From the NCBI GenBank assembly GCA_016933195.1, contig JAFGBN010000107.1:1-39853 (forward strand): a DNA stretch of 39,853 nt. The letters are read 5' to 3'. The DNA is from Dehalococcoidia bacterium. Lineage in GTDB: Bacteria > Chloroflexota > Dehalococcoidia > GIF9 > AB-539-J10. The notes under the pieces were generated by a model. It ran no database searches. It was not told where the DNA came from and was given only the letters and a program-made list of their open reading frames with translations. This document shows positions 32,458 to 39,853 of the stretch, piece by piece (positions within the stretch are counted from its first letter, which is position 1; every line of letters starts with the position of its first letter). The position numbers were made by a program, and so were the translations under genes.

Positions 32458-33381
32458 ATGAATCCATACGACTATGCCAGGAGTGAGGCAAGCTTCAACC
32501 TAAGGGCGAAAGAAACAAAATCGGAATGGTCGCGATATTTGGTTGAGTTCGCCACAGCATACGCCACACCCTCTGAGGAAAGCCGAATCGCACTGGGAGA
32601 GTACTTTCGCCCATTACGGGCGACCAATGCCCCTTTGGTTATCCTCATTCATGGTCTGGGAGACCTTAGTGTAGTCCCGTGCAAACTTCTAGCAAGAACG
32701 CTAATCAATAAGGGGATAGCCTGTTTTATTTTATACCTGGTATTCCATTCTAGCCGCATGCCAGAAACTGTAAGAAAGCGAATGCCTGCCCTCAGTTCTG
32801 AGGAATGGTTTGAAGGCTACCGCATGTCGGTTATTGAAGTGCGCCAGATAGTAGACTGGGTACACAGTAGGCCAGAGATAAATCACGAGCAAATAGCGGT
32901 GATGGGCATAAGCCTTGGCGGTTTTATTTCTGCCATAGCGATGGGTATAGACGAACGCCTCAAGGCTGGCGTGTTTGTTGCCATGGGAGGAAATTCCGAA
33001 GTAATCACCTGGAAAAGTAAGGCTGACACCTTCAGGGAAGGCTCTATTTGTACTAAGGCAGAATGCCGGCAGGTGCACACTTACTACCCACAATATCTTG
33101 CTGAAGTGGCTGAAAAGGGGTTTCAAGATGTTGCTCCCTTTAAACAATGTTTCCTCACCGACACCATGACTTTTGCTCATCGCCTTCGAAACCGCCCAAT
33201 ATTGATGATTAACGCGCTTTGGGACAAGTACATTCCCCGGCAAGCTACACTTGAATTTTGGGAGGCATGTGGCAAGCCTGCTATCACTTGGCTTCCGGCT
33301 GGCCACGCGAGCCTGTGGGCATGTTATCCTTTTATTAGTAGAAAGGTGACTGGCTTTGTCAGTTCTAATTTCAGTGCGTAA
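32458..33381 (+). CDS. Alpha/beta hydrolase
   Basis: A 307-residue hydrolase. The oxyanion HG motif is in LVILIHGLGDLS near residue 66. The nucleophile Ser is in VMGISLGGF near residue 153. The Asp is in NALWDKYIPRQ and the His in AGHASLW near the C terminus. The triad is complete. It has no signal peptide, so it is likely cytoplasmic. Substrate is not predictable; it may be an esterase, thioesterase or lipase-like enzyme serving the preceding acyl cluster. No good Shine-Dalgarno is seen before the ATG (AAGCTTGAACC), so the exact start is uncertain. Confidence 0.85.
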   Translation: MNPYDYARSEASFNLRAKETKSEWSRYLVEFATAYATPSEESRIALGEYFRPLRATNAPLVILIHGLGDLSVVPCKLLARTLINKGIACFILYLVFHSSRMPETVRKRMPALSSEEWFEGYRMSVIEVRQIVDWVHSRPEINHEQIAVMGISLGGFISAIAMGIDERLKAGVFVAMGGNSEVITWKSKADTFREGSICTKAECRQVHTYYPQYLAEVAEKGFQDVAPFKQCFLTDTMTFAHRLRNRPILMINALWDKYIPRQATLEFWEACGKPAITWLPAGHASLWACYPFISRKVTGFVSSNFSA

Positions 33382-33419
33382 AGGTGACGCAGACGGGAGA
33401 TGAGCAATTCTTAAGAGCG

Positions 33420-33575
33420 TTACCCCTCAGAGAAGACCAGATTTAATGTGCCTTTATCTTCTCTCCACAGAGCAGGCAAGCGAAACTCTCTCAAATTAAC
33501 AGGTCGGCAGCGAATACCCAGGGTGACTTCGTACTCCCCACCGTAGTCTTGATTTCTAATGGGTTCCAGCGTCAA
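33420..33575 (-). other. Unlisted 51-codon ORF in a convergent gap
   Basis: Between the converging hydrolase and degV genes, the minus strand has an ORF with a TTG start at 33575: MTLEPIRNQDYGGEYEVTLG, then a stretch RPVNLREFRLPALWRE, ending in FSEG. Its residue mix is protein-like, and the frame is open from just after a stop. It has no evident ribosome site and I do not recognise it. It may be a relic of a longer gene or a real small protein. Confidence 0.3.
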
Positions 33576-33618
33576 GGCAAACTAGGCATGACGGTTTGAA
33601 TCCATCACCGCTCTGTAG

Positions 33619-34470
33619 CTAGCGGCCTTGACTGTTTCCAATCACGCTAACAGCGATGAGGCTGGGCCCTGTGTGAGTGCCAATAACCGGGCTTGCCCGC
33701 GAGATGTAAATAGGCACTTGAGGGAATTTCGAACGGAACCGCTGAATCAAGCTGTTAGCCTTGTCGAAGTCAGTTGCATACTCCACAGCTAGCCCTCCAA
33801 CATCGCCAAAGCTCGCGGCAAGATCATATAGATGGTCTATTGCCTTAGCCCTGGACCGTTCCTTGGCATAGGGAAGCACCTCACCATCCTTCATACCGAT
33901 GACTGGATTCACCTTGAGCAATGAACCAAGGAAGGCTTGCGCTTTCCCGATGCGCCCACCCCGTTCCAGGTATTCAAGAGTATCGAAGGCACCACGCAAA
34001 TCTACACGATGAACTGTGTGATGGACTGTATCCAGCACCTGATCAAGGCTAGCTCCAGCCTGAGCTGCTTTGGCCGCGGCAATTACTACGAAGCCCTGTG
34101 CCATAATCGCCCATTCCGAATCTACGACCTCTACTCGGCACTGCTTCTTCATTAACCCTATGCTCTGCAACGCCACCTGATAGGTGGCACTGAGCTTGGA
34201 GGTAAGAGTGATAACCACGATTTCGTCTGTTTTCTGGGCCAGTCCATCGTATGCGTTGGCAAATGTCGCCGGAGGTGGTGCGGATGTCCCAGGCAGAACC
34301 CTGCTCTTCTTAAGCTTCTCATAGAACTGCTCGGGGCTCAGGTCAAGACCATCACGGTAGACATCGGTGCCAAAGCGGACAATGAGCGGCACCACTGTGA
34401 TCCCGAGCTCTTCAGCCACACTAGGTGGCAAGTCGGCAATACTATCGGTCACAATAGCTACTTTAGGCAT
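33619..34470 (-). CDS. DegV family fatty-acid-binding protein
   Basis: Start taken at the ATG at 34470 (MPKVAIVTDSIADLPP) because it matches DegV N termini and has GAGAGGA upstream; the track ORF begins nine codons earlier. This gives 283 residues. DegV (FakB-type) proteins bind a fatty acid and present it to a kinase. Visible are VTDSIADLP, the TSAPPPATF loop, LTSKLSATYQ and the fatty-acid-pocket region GGRIGKAQAFLGSLLKVNPV. No FakA kinase is in the window. It follows the small membrane-protein gene at 34533 by 62 bases. Confidence 0.92.
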   Translation of the reverse strand: MPKVAIVTDSIADLPPSVAEELGITVVPLIVRFGTDVYRDGLDLSPEQFYEKLKKSRVLPGTSAPPPATFANAYDGLAQKTDEIVVITLTSKLSATYQVALQSIGLMKKQCRVEVVDSEWAIMAQGFVVIAAAKAAQAGASLDQVLDTVHHTVHRVDLRGAFDTLEYLERGGRIGKAQAFLGSLLKVNPVIGMKDGEVLPYAKERSRAKAIDHLYDLAASFGDVGGLAVEYATDFDKANSLIQRFRSKFPQVPIYISRASPVIGTHTGPSLIAVSVIGNSQGR

Positions 34471-34532
34471 AGATATCGTCCTCTCGTCGTACGACAAGCA
34501 GTGACAAAAGGAGCACTGGTCTAGCTATGGAG

Positions 34533-34763
34533 TTACTTCCTATCAGTCAGTTCAGACTTTGCCAGCATACTGCCGAGCGCCACTGCCCATAGCGACAAGG
34601 CAACCCCTACACCTAAAATCCACAGGTTCAGCTGATATCCTTGGCGAATACCCGCTAGAATCATCCTGGACAATAGGTAAATAAAACCTATCCCGGACCC
34701 GGCTAACATGGCGTGGGCCACTATGCGCCATCCCCTCCGTGTTAGAAACTTGTCTACTATCAT
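34533..34763 (-). CDS. Small two-helix membrane protein
   Basis: A 76-residue protein with a basic N terminus (FLTRRGWR) and hydrophobic segments near residues 17-37 (HAMLAGSGIGFIYLLSRMI) and 45-68 (NLWILGVGVALSLWAVALGSML). A strong AAGGAGGGAG ribosome site precedes the ATG. I do not recognise a family. It lies immediately upstream of degV in the same direction. Confidence 0.7.
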   Translation of the reverse strand: MIVDKFLTRRGWRIVAHAMLAGSGIGFIYLLSRMILAGIRQGYQLNLWILGVGVALSLWAVALGSMLAKSELTDRK

Positions 34764-34972
34764 CGCTCCCTCCTTGCCTGTCTATTTGACATTATACTCT
34801 AAATGTAGAACCCAGCGAAAAACGGAGGGGGAAAGCGAGCACCCCAAGATTCTAATTAGAGGTCGTTTAGCAACGAGTGTTTTGCTTGCCCTCCCCCGTG
34901 AAAGGGCTATCTTTCTTACCTTCCTGGATTATACGGAGCCTGTCCTGTTTCCCCTTACCCTTGTAATATGTA

Positions 34973-35009
34973 CAGAGAGGGTTCTTGAAAAATTGCTAAA
35001 CAATCTCAA
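34973..35009 (+). repeat. 37-bp direct repeat, copy 1
   Basis: Matches 39723..39759 at 34 of 37 bases in the same orientation. The invariant part AAAATTGCTAAACAATCTC holds a small hairpin ATTG-CTAAA-CAAT. This copy ends 10 bases before the -35 of the promoter for the first carboxyltransferase. Confidence 0.9.
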
Positions 35010-35019
35010 GCATCTGCAT

Positions 35020-35048
35020 TTGAATACGCCACGATGTTATTGTAGAAT
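35020..35048 (+). promoter_or_regulatory. Predicted promoter of the first carboxyltransferase gene
   Basis: TTGAAT (35020-35025), 17 bases, TAGAAT (35043-35048). The -10 matches 5/6. It lies 10 bases after the 37-bp repeat, with a leader of about 80 bases to the ATG at 35135. Confidence 0.55.
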
Positions 35049-35134
35049 TCACATGCTTTGAGCAGATTACAAAGCCATTCCAATGAGACTCTCAAAGTAT
35101 TGCGGTAGCCCTAATAATAATATCTGGAGGCGAA

Positions 35135-36700
35135 ATGAGCTGGCAGAATGAGATTGATGAACTTAGGCGAAGACAGGAATTGGCAAAGCAAATGGGAGGA
35201 GCCGAGGCAGTCGCAAGACAGCACGCTAAAGGGAGGCTTACTGTCAGGGAACGAATTGACGCGCTCCTTGACGCAAATTCATTTAAGGAAATTGGGTCAA
35301 TTTTCGGTAAAGCTGAATATGATGACAAGGGGGAGCTGAAATCATTCACTCATGCTGCTCACGTTATAGGTACCGGGAGAATCAATGGCAGGGCAGTGTG
35401 TATTGATGGGGGAGATTTCACAATTCGTGGTGGCTGGTCGGACCCGACCAGTTTTGTAGGTGTAGGGGGGTTCACTATAGAGAAAATGTCCCTGGAGCGG
35501 CATATTCCTTTCATTCGCCTGTTAGATTCGGCTGGTGGAAGTGTCGTAAGTATCAAAAATAGGGGGCGCACTGTTCTCTTGGGCAATCCTAATGAGTTTG
35601 GTCCTTGGTGGGAGCTAATGGCAAGGGTTCCAGTTGTTTCAGCAGCCCTAGGTGACTTGGGCGGACACCCACCAGTACGGGTAGCAGCCTCTCATTGGAG
35701 TATCATGACCAAAGGCACCAGTAATCTGTTTGTTGCGGGCCCCCCCCTGGTAAATCAAGCACTGTATACGAACATTAAGAAGGAGGAACTGGGTGGTTAT
35801 AAAGTTCATGCTTACCAGAGCGGGGTGGTCGATAATGTAGCTGAGGATGAAGAAGACGCTTTCTGCCAGATAAAGACCTTCTTAAGCTATCTGCCCCAAA
35901 GTGTGTGGCACCAGCCACCGCGAGTTGAGACTGGGGATGACCCGAATAGAAGTGATGAAGAGCTAATTTCTATTATACCCAAACAGCGGAGGAAGCTATA
36001 CTCCATACGCGATGTACTAAAACACATAGTTGATAAAGACTCAATGTTTGAAATTTCCCCATTCTATGGGAGGTCTTTGGTTACCTTTTTGGCACGTATG
36101 GATGGTTACCCGGTTGCAGTAATTAGCAACGACTGTATGTTCTCTGGAGGTGCACAGACTGCCGCCGCCTGTGAGAAGATGACACGATTTATCGATTTCG
36201 CCGATACATTCCATCTGCCTATTATATATCTGGTTGATTGTCCTGGTTTCATGATAGGTCCTCAGTCAGAAAAAGAAGGAATAGAACGGAAGTCGGCTCG
36301 GCTGGCTTTTGCCATGGCACAATTAACTGTACCTGCGATGGCGATAATACTGAAGCGGTCCTTTGGTGTAGCTGGAGCCCTGCATGGGCATATATCTCGT
36401 CTAAATCTTCGCTATGCCTGGCCATCGGGGGTATGGGGCTCTCTGCCCATAGAGGGAGGCGTGATGGCTGCGTATCGGAGAGAAATTGAAGCTGCTCCTG
36501 ACCCAGAGGCAAAGCGTCTGGAGTTAGAGAATGATTTTGCCCAATATGCTTCGCCCTTCCGAACCGCCGAAGCATTCGACGTTGAAGAAATTATTGATCC
36601 TCGAGATACCAGGCCGATTCTATGCGGGTTTGTAAGAGATGCCCAGGAGATTACTGCCACTCAGCTTGGGCCTAAGTGCCGCGTCGGGGTGAGGCCGTAG
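35135..36700 (+). CDS. Acyl-CoA carboxylase/decarboxylase carboxyltransferase subunit (MmdA-like), first copy
   Basis: A 521-residue carboxyltransferase of the propionyl-CoA carboxylase beta / methylmalonyl-CoA decarboxylase alpha family, moving CO2 between biotin and an acyl-CoA. It has the usual start (MSWQNEIDELRRRQELAKQMG, then GRLTVRERIDALLD), two crotonase-fold halves, CoA/biotin loops (LLDSAGGSVVS in the first half, VDCPGFMIGPQSEKEG in the second) and DPRDTRP at the end. GGSVVS differs from the GGARM seen in the second copy at 37809, so the two paralogues probably use different substrates. No biotin carboxylase or carrier gene is in the window. TCTGGAGG supports the start. Confidence 0.9.
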   Translation: MSWQNEIDELRRRQELAKQMGGAEAVARQHAKGRLTVRERIDALLDANSFKEIGSIFGKAEYDDKGELKSFTHAAHVIGTGRINGRAVCIDGGDFTIRGGWSDPTSFVGVGGFTIEKMSLERHIPFIRLLDSAGGSVVSIKNRGRTVLLGNPNEFGPWWELMARVPVVSAALGDLGGHPPVRVAASHWSIMTKGTSNLFVAGPPLVNQALYTNIKKEELGGYKVHAYQSGVVDNVAEDEEDAFCQIKTFLSYLPQSVWHQPPRVETGDDPNRSDEELISIIPKQRRKLYSIRDVLKHIVDKDSMFEISPFYGRSLVTFLARMDGYPVAVISNDCMFSGGAQTAAACEKMTRFIDFADTFHLPIIYLVDCPGFMIGPQSEKEGIERKSARLAFAMAQLTVPAMAIILKRSFGVAGALHGHISRLNLRYAWPSGVWGSLPIEGGVMAAYRREIEAAPDPEAKRLELENDFAQYASPFRTAEAFDVEEIIDPRDTRPILCGFVRDAQEITATQLGPKCRVGVRP

Positions 36701-37808
36701 CTAGTAACTGGTGATGCCATTTTGGCAACGAGAGGAGAGGTGCAAGGGCAGGAAATTCAACATGGGCGATTATGGATATCCGAGGCCATTCTCATGAGGC
36801 AAGAATCCTATAGTGCATCCATATTATTTCAGGTTTTATTCCCGCGAATGTTATTTGAAATTAGGCCATTACTTGGCCCAGGCTAGCTGCCATCTTGAGT
36901 AAAACCTTAGTTTATCAGGATTTTGCGGATGCTGAGATTCATAGACAACAATTCATGACACGCTTAGTAGAATGCAACGCAATGATGATTGGGAGAGAAT
37001 GATGCCTTCGCGTCCAGCCAGCGGCTCACTAATAGAGTCCATAGTTTATGAATTCACTCCTATTATCCGAGTGCAGACCCAGGAGGGGAAATGGAAGGCG
37101 TGTTCTCATATGATGGATAGCTGTCCCAACCCTTTGCTATCCCTTGCCCCCGTACTTCCTGGCACTCTATCCATCCCGTGGCTAAATCTACCATGCTCAG
37201 TGTGGTGAGATGGAATTCCTCAGCGCTCTCTCTACAGTAAGCTATCGTATCAGTTTCCAAATACCCGGGGTGACTCCGGTCTAACTCAGCAAAGGTGTGT
37301 ATTGGAATAGGTGTTTTGAGTAAAGTCCCAGGCTTGGTGGTACTGAAGGGACGACGCTTCATCCTTAAATGATATGGATGCAGCAGCCTATCTATAGTAG
37401 ATGGACTCATCTGGCAAAGCTGAGTTTCTATGCCAGAGGAAGTGTTAAATCGCTGTGCTGTTTGGGTATTGGTATCAGTCTCCTATAAATGGATGTAACC
37501 GCCGTGAGCATATCCGATCAGCGGCTTTTTATACCACCTTAAGAACCCTGGCTGCCTCGTGTCATTTTGACCCTCCTTTTGGGTAACACTTTTTTTGAGG
37601 CAACGATACCTCCTTCAGTAACAACAATGATGAGTTAATTCGCGCTGTGGAAAATCTCGATGAGAGGGCTTATAATGGGAAGGGAAAAGCCGATGGTATT
37701 CGACGGGGTAACTGAGCCAGATTCCTCAGGGTTGGCTGTCCAGCGATAGGAGTCCGGACTACAGGTGGTCTCCTTGGTTTAACAACGATATGGCGAAGGA
37801 AGTATGGA
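36701..37808. other. 1.1-kb gap holding a transposase relic
   Basis: No intact gene. A perfect small hairpin TGCCA-TTT-TGGCA is 34 bases after the carboxyltransferase stop, but no T run follows, so it is not called a terminator. The middle is the transposase relic listed next. From about 37600 to 37710 the plus strand has a short frame ending KGKADGIRRGN that I do not recognise and do not call. Confidence 0.55.
37029..37482 (-). pseudogene. Frameshifted DDE (rve-type) transposase relic
   Basis: On the minus strand, after a stop at 37485, the frame reads QLCQMSPSTIDRLLHPYH, then PFSTTKPGTLLKTPIPIHTF, then HPGYLETDTIAYC and LSMVDLATGWIECQEVR. This matches the N-terminal and first catalytic part of a family of integrase-core transposases ('SPATIDRLLKPYR... 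STTKPGTLLKKxIPIRTF ... PGFxExDLVAHC ... TDxATGWTE'), with the first catalytic Asp. The next part, RLPFPLLGLHSDNRSEFINY (second Asp in SDN), is in another reading frame, about 37029-37100, showing a frameshift. The rest decays, and the start and C terminus are missing. The track ORF 37063..37410 covers only the first part. Confidence 0.85.
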
Positions 37809-39353
37809 ATGGATTTTGAAAAGCTGCTTCAACAGTTGGAAATGAAAAAAGAAAAAGCTCTTGGCCAAGGAGGACCGGAGAAGATTCAGCGACAACATGA
37901 CCGTGGCAGACTAACGGCACGGGAACGCATAGACAAGTTGCTAGACCTGGATTCTTTCCTAGAGCTTGGCCTCCTTGCTCATTCCGAATGGCCGGGCATG
38001 GCGGAAAAGACACCAACCGATGGGTTGATTGTCGGGTTCGGCAAAATAAATGGGAGAAGAGTCGCAGTGTCAGCGAATGATTTTACCGTAATGGCATCCA
38101 CGAATGCTAAGATTAATCTGAGAAAATTGCTTCAGTTCAAAACTCAGGTCAACAAATTGGGAATTCCGTATATCCATCTGGGTGAAGCTGGTGGAGCGCG
38201 AATGCCTGATTGTCAAGGGGCAGACAAAATGTTCGAACTTGGGGGTGGTGGCACTGATACAGCGAAACCAGAGTATGTTCACTTCCGTGAACAGCCGTAT
38301 ATGTTTGCAGCTATGGGAGAATGCTATGGTGTAGCAGATTTTCAGGCATGTGTTGCAGACTTTGTCGTCCAAGTTAAAGGAAGTGCTATTGCAGTCTCAG
38401 GACCAAGAGCTCTCGGAAGGGCAATAGGGGAAACCTTCACTGGTGAGGAAATGGGAGGATGGGAAATCCATTCCAAAGTGACTGGGATGACAGATCAGGT
38501 AGCGGAAAATGAGGAGCACAGTCTGGAAATCATAAAAAAATACCTCGATTATATGCCCAATAACAACAAAGAATTGCCACCTATCCGCCCTGTCCCTGAG
38601 GGTTCGGAGGAAGGGATGGCAAAGATTCTCGATTTTCTTCCTAAGAGTAGCAAGAGAGCTTATGACATGCACAAAATCATTGAGTGCATCGTTGATGGAG
38701 GGGAATATTTTGAATTGAAGCCCGATTTTGGTTCCATGCTAATTACCTGCCTTGCTCGAATCAATGGGCAAGTTGTTGGAATTAACGCCAGTAACCCAAT
38801 TGTGAATGTAGGTGCCACTGATACCAATGCATTAGAGAAGTCTACAAGCTTTTTATGTCTTTGCGACTCCTACAACATTCCTCTTATCTTTCTAGCTGAT
38901 ACGCCGGGTCACTTAACAGGCAAGGAGGCAGAGCGAAAAAGAGTCGGATCTCGCGTTGTAAATCAAATTCAGGCCTTGTTTCAAGTAACTGTTCCGAAGA
39001 TTACAATCAATATTCGTAAAAATTATGGACAAGCAATGCTCAATATGTGCAGCCTGGGAACAGGGCATGACTTTCTCGTCGCATGGCCAACAGCAGAGCT
39101 CGGTTTCATGGATCCGGCGATCGCAGCAGACGTCGTATATGGCAACCTCCCAGAAGAGGAAAGGCAAAAGAAGGTGGAGAAGATGATGGCTGACACCTCA
39201 CCATACCCTGCTGCGGGATCATATTGGATACAGGATATCATAAATCCATACGATACTCGTAAATATATAATCAGTGTACTCGATATAGTTCGAGATTCGG
39301 AGAATCAGGGAATGAGCAAACATCTTCTTGCAAACTGGCCGAAGAAATTTTAG
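37809..39353 (+). CDS. Acyl-CoA carboxylase/decarboxylase carboxyltransferase subunit (MmdA-like), second copy
   Basis: A 514-residue paralogue of the protein at 35135. It opens FEKLLQQLEMKKEKALGQGG and GRLTARERIDKLLD, with HLGEAGGARMPDCQGAD in the first half and ADTPGHLTGKEAERKR in the second. It ends with INPYDTRKYI. GGARM is the classic oxyanion loop of acetyl/propionyl-CoA carboxyltransferases. Which acyl-CoA it uses is unknown. An out-of-frame ATG at 37804 precedes the in-frame ATG at 37809; a GAAGGA ribosome site is close, and either is compatible. I see no clear promoter directly upstream, so it may rely on read-through or on elements in the transposase-relic gap. Confidence 0.9.
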   Translation: MDFEKLLQQLEMKKEKALGQGGPEKIQRQHDRGRLTARERIDKLLDLDSFLELGLLAHSEWPGMAEKTPTDGLIVGFGKINGRRVAVSANDFTVMASTNAKINLRKLLQFKTQVNKLGIPYIHLGEAGGARMPDCQGADKMFELGGGGTDTAKPEYVHFREQPYMFAAMGECYGVADFQACVADFVVQVKGSAIAVSGPRALGRAIGETFTGEEMGGWEIHSKVTGMTDQVAENEEHSLEIIKKYLDYMPNNNKELPPIRPVPEGSEEGMAKILDFLPKSSKRAYDMHKIIECIVDGGEYFELKPDFGSMLITCLARINGQVVGINASNPIVNVGATDTNALEKSTSFLCLCDSYNIPLIFLADTPGHLTGKEAERKRVGSRVVNQIQALFQVTVPKITINIRKNYGQAMLNMCSLGTGHDFLVAWPTAELGFMDPAIAADVVYGNLPEEERQKKVEKMMADTSPYPAAGSYWIQDIINPYDTRKYIISVLDIVRDSENQGMSKHLLANWPKKF

Positions 39354-39575
39354 TCCGTATGAATAACTACAACTGTGTGTCCGACTTCCATTAAAGCACA
39401 ACAGTTGAGCCCTAACTTGCATGGTATTATTGGGATGCACATAGACCTCTTGGCTAGAAGCAGTCGTTACCTGGGATCCTAGGAGTCTTTATATATGGGA
39501 TGGATAGTGATACGCCATAGTCTTTGCGTCGTCGAATTGGCTGTATTCTCGATAGCGCAGTTGGTGTAATGTAGA

Positions 39576-39662
39576 CTATTTATCTAACGCCATTACCAAG
39601 AACATGGCTACTTGATAAGTTGCAGGATGAGGGTCGGCTTCTTTATACCTTACCTTAGCCAT
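39576..39662 (-). other. 28-codon ORF with ideal ribosome site
   Basis: On the minus strand AAGGAGG stands six bases before an ATG that starts MAKVRYKEADPHPATYQV and ends MALDK. A TATTAT -10-like element is about 30 bases upstream. The first residues resemble N termini of carboxymuconolactone-decarboxylase/AhpD-like proteins ('MARIxYKEAxD'), so this may be a truncated gene. A real micro-protein is possible too. Confidence 0.4.
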
Positions 39663-39722
39663 AATAGACCTCCTTAGCCTTCGTCCAAGTATAATAGCTT
39701 TGAATGCATTTGACTAACTCTG

Positions 39723-39759
39723 CAGAGAGGATTTTTGGAAAATTGCTAAACAATCTCAA
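39723..39759 (+). repeat. 37-bp direct repeat, copy 2
   Basis: Partner of 34973..35009, with three mismatches over 37 bases, same orientation. It ends 21 bases before the -35-like hexamer of the promoter predicted at 39781 and 86 bases before the ATG at 39846. Confidence 0.9.
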
Positions 39760-39780
39760 TTCGCGAAGTGCGGAGGCTGA

Positions 39781-39808
39781 GATACATGGGTAACACTCAG
39801 GTTATGAT
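39781..39808 (+). promoter_or_regulatory. Possible promoter of the next gene
   Basis: A good -10, TATGAT (39803-39808; 5/6), with a poor -35 (GATACA, 39781-39786; 3/6) at 16 bases. A weak -35 below a conserved upstream repeat would fit an activator-dependent promoter. Confidence 0.35.
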
Positions 39809-39845
39809 TAGTGATGATATTAACCTACCATGAGGAGTTATCAGG

Positions 39846-39853
39846 ATGAGAAA
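39846..39853 (+). CDS. Start of the next gene (partial)
   Basis: ATGAGAAA at the very end of the window follows GAGGAG (39833-39838) by seven bases. Only two full codons are visible, so no product can be named. Confidence 0.4.

Larger units (their letters stand above)
34764..35134. other. Divergent intergenic region with 37-bp repeat and promoter
   Basis: About 370 bases between the minus-strand membrane gene and the plus-strand carboxyltransferase. It holds one copy of the 37-bp repeat and a good promoter (both listed), plus the TCTGGAGG ribosome site just before the carboxyltransferase ATG. The plus frame of the track at 34708 is unsupported. Confidence 0.6.
39354..39853. other. Intergenic end of the window
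   Basis: About 490 bases before the next gene start. It contains a tiny minus-strand ORF with a perfect ribosome site, the second 37-bp repeat and a candidate promoter, all listed. No larger gene is seen. Confidence 0.55.

Noticed and set aside
36734-36746. Perfect hairpin TGCCA-TTT-TGGCA after the first carboxyltransferase
   Set aside because: No T run follows on either side, so it is not a convincing terminator.

Overview
The window looks like a chromosomal segment of an uncultured anaerobic Chloroflexota bacterium, most likely a Dehalococcoidia relative. This is an inference from gene content and protein style, with no database search behind it. The signs are strictly anaerobic, oxygen-sensitive enzymes (a glycyl radical enzyme with its activase, 4-hydroxybutyryl-CoA dehydratase, an HdrD-like Fe-S protein), secreted proteins with a 'NYGIDWSVISGGGEPS...STVGQ...LESGYWHR' type of N-terminal module, and clear AGGAGG ribosome binding sites with bacterial -35/-10 promoters.

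Layout. 1-1857: the 3' end of a glycyl radical enzyme followed directly by its radical-SAM activase. 1858-2504: mostly non-coding, with a small gene relic. 2505-4424: a large FMN/Fe-S/FAD old-yellow-enzyme type reductase. 4783-5359: four tRNA genes, Val(CAC), Leu(CAG), Arg(GCG) and Val(TAC). 5718-9274 (minus): small membrane proteins, a three-gene DUF3467 / HicB-like / HicA-like module resembling a toxin-antitoxin operon, a membrane-anchored transglutaminase-like protein and a zincin-like protein. 9512-15756 (plus): a compact biosynthetic operon of chorismate mutase, DAHP synthase, RibF, TyrRS, a class V aminotransferase and SerA, linking aromatic amino acid, flavin and serine synthesis. 15825-21939 (minus): a cell-surface locus with a PKD/CFI-box protein, a protein with an EF-hand-like C-terminal tag, a large secreted protein containing eighteen 10-residue repeats, and a broken NosD-like gene with the same C-terminal tag. 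22061-27125 (minus): purQ-purL-DUF1015, then rpsU-yqeY; rpsU is absent from the supplied ORF track. 27470-33381 (plus): a catabolic cluster of 4-hydroxybutyryl-CoA dehydratase, an iron alcohol dehydrogenase, an HdrD-like protein, a FAH-family protein and an alpha/beta hydrolase. 33619-34763 (minus): DegV and a small membrane protein. 35135-39353 (plus): two biotin-dependent type carboxyltransferases separated by a frameshifted DDE transposase relic, with 37-bp direct repeats at both ends.

How it fits together. The 27-39 kb part suggests fermentative or syntrophic acyl-CoA metabolism: 4-hydroxybutyrate oxidised or formed by the alcohol dehydrogenase, its CoA ester converted to crotonyl-CoA by the dehydratase, electrons possibly handled by the HdrD-like protein, and carboxylation or decarboxylation of acyl-CoAs by the carboxyltransferases. 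The OYE-like reductase and glycyl radical enzyme at the other end fit the same lifestyle.

The features I find most worth attention are the DUF3467/HicBA-like module with a recurring palindrome, the 37-bp repeats placed about one helical turn apart relative to two predicted promoters, the 10-residue repeat domain with a 30-residue super-period, the Arg(GCG) tRNA, and the nearly leaderless rpsU.
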